Source of the DNA: Sediminibacterium sp.
GTDB lineage: Bacteria; Bacteroidota; Bacteroidia; Chitinophagales; Chitinophagaceae
Direction of reading: 5' to 3'
Assembly (NCBI GenBank): GCA_030158535.1
Contig: JAOASV010000070.1
Location: 1 to 16,756, forward strand
Length of the DNA: 16,756 nucleotides
Positions 15,344-16,756 of this stretch are shown here, piece by piece (position 1 is the stretch's first letter; the number at the start of each line of letters is the position of its first letter). The notes under the pieces are model-generated. The model had not been told where the DNA came from. It ran no database searches and saw only the letters and a list, made by a program, of their open reading frames with translations. Made by a program: the position numbers and the translations under genes.

Positions 15344-15349
15344 TATTTT

Positions 15350-15817
15350 TTATTGGATATCTCTAATTATTTTTATGTGATGGTTGGTATGTACTGTAAA
15401 AAAACGAAGTGTTTTTGACACATTTAAATCACCAAAAACAGGGTGGGTGAAATATTTATTTTTTTGCGTAGAGGCTAGTGTTTGCAAATTGGCTTTTGCA
15501 AGTTTAATTGAATCAATAATTTCAGCTTTTGAAATAGATTTTTCCGGAATTACAATTTTTGGTGCTTTTGCTTTGCCCCTTGGAATGTGATTGGTTAGCA
15601 ATAGCAAATAATAAGCACCGCTAAATTTCGGGTTTGCTTTTGTAGGATCAGAATTTACAATAGCATTTGTTATGGTGTTGATTACCTGACAGCTATGGGC
15701 TATATGCCAGCCAATCGTTTCCCCAGAAATAGATTCATTTAGATTTTGGTGCAATTCGATATAGCTTTCTAACTGGATTAGTTGGGCTATATTTTTATCT
15801 AAACTGCTTTTACTCAT
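15350..15817 (-). CDS. DinB/DUF1569-like putative metal-binding protein
   Basis: A 155-residue protein from the ATG at 15817. Candidate metal ligands are H38 and H41 (GWHIAHSCQVI) and H143, H146, H147 (TVHTNHHIKIIRDI), together with HPVFGDLNVSKTLRFF in the later half, which resembles DUF1569/DinB-superfamily four-helix bundles. The function is unassigned; relatives include thiol-dependent transferases. I chose ATG 15817, giving a 16-base gap after the XRE gene. A GTG at 15853 would add 12 residues and overlap the XRE gene by 20 bases, which I consider less likely. It lies between the regulator and the SulP transporter, in the same direction and tightly spaced. Confidence 0.7.
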   Translation of the reverse strand: MSKSSLDKNIAQLIQLESYIELHQNLNESISGETIGWHIAHSCQVINTITNAIVNSDPTKANPKFSGAYYLLLLTNHIPRGKAKAPKIVIPEKSISKAEIIDSIKLAKANLQTLASTQKNKYFTHPVFGDLNVSKTLRFFTVHTNHHIKIIRDIQ

Positions 15818-15833
15818 TGGATAAATATAGTCA

Positions 15834-16160
15834 TTATCCTTCTTTTTTACCACTCGAATGTAGTAGCGTATCTATTTTATTGATGAGTAAGTGTATGGTG
15901 TTATTTGTTATTTCTTCTACTTCTATTCCGGCTTTAATACCACCTACATGGTTAGGTGTAGTCATAAGTTCATAAAAGCTTAATTTAAGTGCACCTGCAA
16001 TTTGCTCGATACGATCCACTGAAATATCCGTTTTTCCAGTTTCAATCTGACTGAGCGCACTTGGCGTAATCTTTAATTGTACCGCTAGCGCCCCCTGCCT
16101 GATGCCCAAAGACTCTCTGTGCCTGCGTATATTTCTACCGATTATCTCTTTAATTTTCAT
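15834..16160 (-). CDS. XRE-family helix-turn-helix regulator
   Basis: A 108-residue DNA-binding protein. Residues about 5-62 form a canonical HTH_3 domain: IGRNIRRHRESLGIRQGALA, then LKITPSALSQIETGKTDISV as recognition helix and following loop, then LKLSFYELM. The short C-terminal tail (about 70-108, ending KKEG) has no recognisable sensor domain but could dimerise (INKIDTLLHSS). It is the first gene of a minus-strand run followed by the DinB-like and SulP genes. It is therefore a candidate regulator of that run and of its own promoter in the 232-base region that follows on its upstream side, which holds inverted repeats. Members of this type act as repressors or activators; the direction is unknown. 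Confidence 0.88.
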   Translation of the reverse strand: MKIKEIIGRNIRRHRESLGIRQGALAVQLKITPSALSQIETGKTDISVDRIEQIAGALKLSFYELMTTPNHVGGIKAGIEVEEITNNTIHLLINKIDTLLHSSGKKEG

Positions 16161-16321
16161 AATTCAAATTTAATTTAATTTGGCTTAATGCCGTTTTTTG
16201 AGCTTAAATTATTTATTTTAATATTGATCGTTTATTAATCTCCTGTAAAACAACGATTTATAAAAAAGGTTTAATCAAAATTCTGATTTATTTTAAATAA
16301 ATGCCATTAATTTAAAACTAA

Positions 16322-16336
16322 TTAAACTTAGTTTAA
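16322..16336. promoter_or_regulatory. Perfect inverted repeat TTAAAC-TTA-GTTTAA
   Basis: Six-base arms TTAAAC and GTTTAA around three bases. It lies one base away from a second palindrome (16338-16351) and about 57 bases before the ATG at 16393. The paired position suggests an operator for the neighbouring XRE protein or another regulator, but the arms are mostly A and T. Confidence 0.35.
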
Positions 16337-16337
16337 G

Positions 16338-16351
16338 TACGCTTTAGCGTA
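16338..16351. promoter_or_regulatory. Perfect inverted repeat TACGCT-TT-AGCGTA
   Basis: Six-base arms TACGCT and AGCGTA around TT. Each arm contains GC-rich GCG/CGC, which is unlikely in this AT-rich region, so this is the more convincing of the two neighbouring palindromes. It lies 41 bases before the ATG at 16393, near where promoter elements would be expected. Confidence 0.45.
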
Positions 16352-16392
16352 TTTATCAAGAATGGTTATATTGCAAGTACCAATTAATACCT

Positions 16393-16756
16393 ATGAAAAA
16401 AGTCATTATCGTTTGTTTGTATTTACTCTTCTCATGTACAAATAGTTTTGGGCAAGGAGCAAAAATCGATTTTTCTCAAAAGCCACCTAATCTTGACTCT
16501 CTACTTCCAAAAATAGCAGCGGAAAAAAATGATAGCGCTAGATATTATTTAGCCTTGTCGGCATTAACCATTTCCGAAACCAATCCGGTAGAGGATATGC
16601 ATAACTCGGAAATTATTTTATTGCACGGTCAAAAAAATAATGATTTAGTATGTCAGTTGTTAGGTTATGCTTGCTTGTGTTATGATTATATTGCTTTTGG
16701 TAATAAAGTAAAAAGTTTAGAGTTTGGTATTAAAGCAAATCAAGTTGCCGAAAAAG
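16393..16756 (+). CDS. Exported protein of unknown type, 5' part only
   Basis: An open frame from ATG 16393 to the window edge, 121 codons and cut at the 3' end. The N-terminus (MKKVIIVCLYLLFSC...) is a signal peptide, with a possible cleavage after SFGQ. LFSC is a poor lipobox because the -2 residue is Phe. The mature part is helical, with D-S-A-R-Y-Y-L-A-L-S-A-L-T-I-S-E-T-N-P and C-Q-L-L-G-Y-A-C-L-C-Y-D-Y-I-A-F-G-N-K-V-K-S-L-E-F-G-I-K-A-N, which looks like TPR repeats. The layout recalls Bacteroidota sensor histidine kinases that begin with a signal peptide and periplasmic TPRs, but the diagnostic C-terminal domain is outside the window. I cannot assign a function. Confidence 0.65.
   Translation, partial: MKKVIIVCLYLLFSCTNSFGQGAKIDFSQKPPNLDSLLPKIAAEKNDSARYYLALSALTISETNPVEDMHNSEIILLHGQKNNDLVCQLLGYACLCYDYIAFGNKVKSLEFGIKANQVAEK

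Larger units (their letters stand above)
16161..16392. other. AT-rich divergent intergenic region with short inverted repeats
   Basis: A 232-base gap between two divergent genes, with no ORF or RNA gene that I can see. It contains ATCGTT (16227-16232) paired with AACGAT (16252-16257) across 19 bases, and the two adjacent palindromes described next to it. A TAAATTTG box (minus strand, 16165-16172) lies four bases before the XRE ATG, and could be a -7 element or a chance match. Confidence 0.5.

Noticed and set aside
15818..15853. GTG at 15853 as start of the DinB-like protein
   Set aside because: It would overlap the XRE coding end by 20 bases and add a low-complexity start (VKKKDND); ATG 15817 gives a normal gap.
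1..16756. CRISPR array, tRNA, rRNA or insertion sequence
   Set aside because: No regularly spaced repeats, cloverleaf-like pattern, transposase or terminal inverted repeats were seen on either strand.

Overview
The window is a low-GC, gene-dense chromosomal piece that looks like a member of the Bacteroidota, probably a Chitinophagales/Sphingobacteriales- or Flavobacteriales-like organism. This rests on gene content: a DUF5107-TPR exported protein, DUF2200, a serine hydrolase with DUF3471-like tail, an IUG-type histidine-utilisation cluster with a long urocanase, AT-rich short intergenic gaps and TAnnTTTG-like boxes. I saw no tRNA, rRNA, CRISPR array, insertion sequence, phage gene or integrase. 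Every gap between genes is shorter than 300 bases.

Left part (1-6270, all minus strand). Transcription runs right to left. It starts at about 6276 with five consecutive paralogous genes, separated by 0 to 11 bases. All encode small single-pass membrane proteins. Four begin with a His-rich MEVHH-type tag and all five have one transmembrane helix ending in A-E-x-x-x-E-H, followed by a helical ectodomain of about 190-220 residues. A 60-base gap carrying a perfect 12-bp-arm inverted repeat separates the array from a large exported DUF5107/TPR protein that runs off the left edge. The five-gene array is the best candidate in the window for an undescribed system.

Middle part (6329-9536). There is a lone DUF2200 protein (plus), then a convergent two-gene unit (minus) of a DoxX-like membrane protein and an exported beta-lactamase-family serine hydrolase. 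Divergent from that unit is a small two-helix PepSY membrane protein (plus).

Right-centre (9610-13830, plus). A histidine-degradation operon hutI-hutU-hutG converts urocanate to imidazolone propionate (HutU), then formiminoglutamate (HutI), then glutamate plus formamide (HutG, arginase fold). The first enzyme, HutH, is not in the window. HutU is the long, animal-like form.

Right end (13838-16756). A minus-strand unit of XRE-type regulator, DinB/DUF1569-like protein and SulP anion transporter with a STAS tail converges on hutG, the two stop codons lying within one small palindrome. A 232-base AT-rich divergent intergenic region with several short inverted repeats separates it from the start of an exported protein of unknown type that is cut by the right edge.
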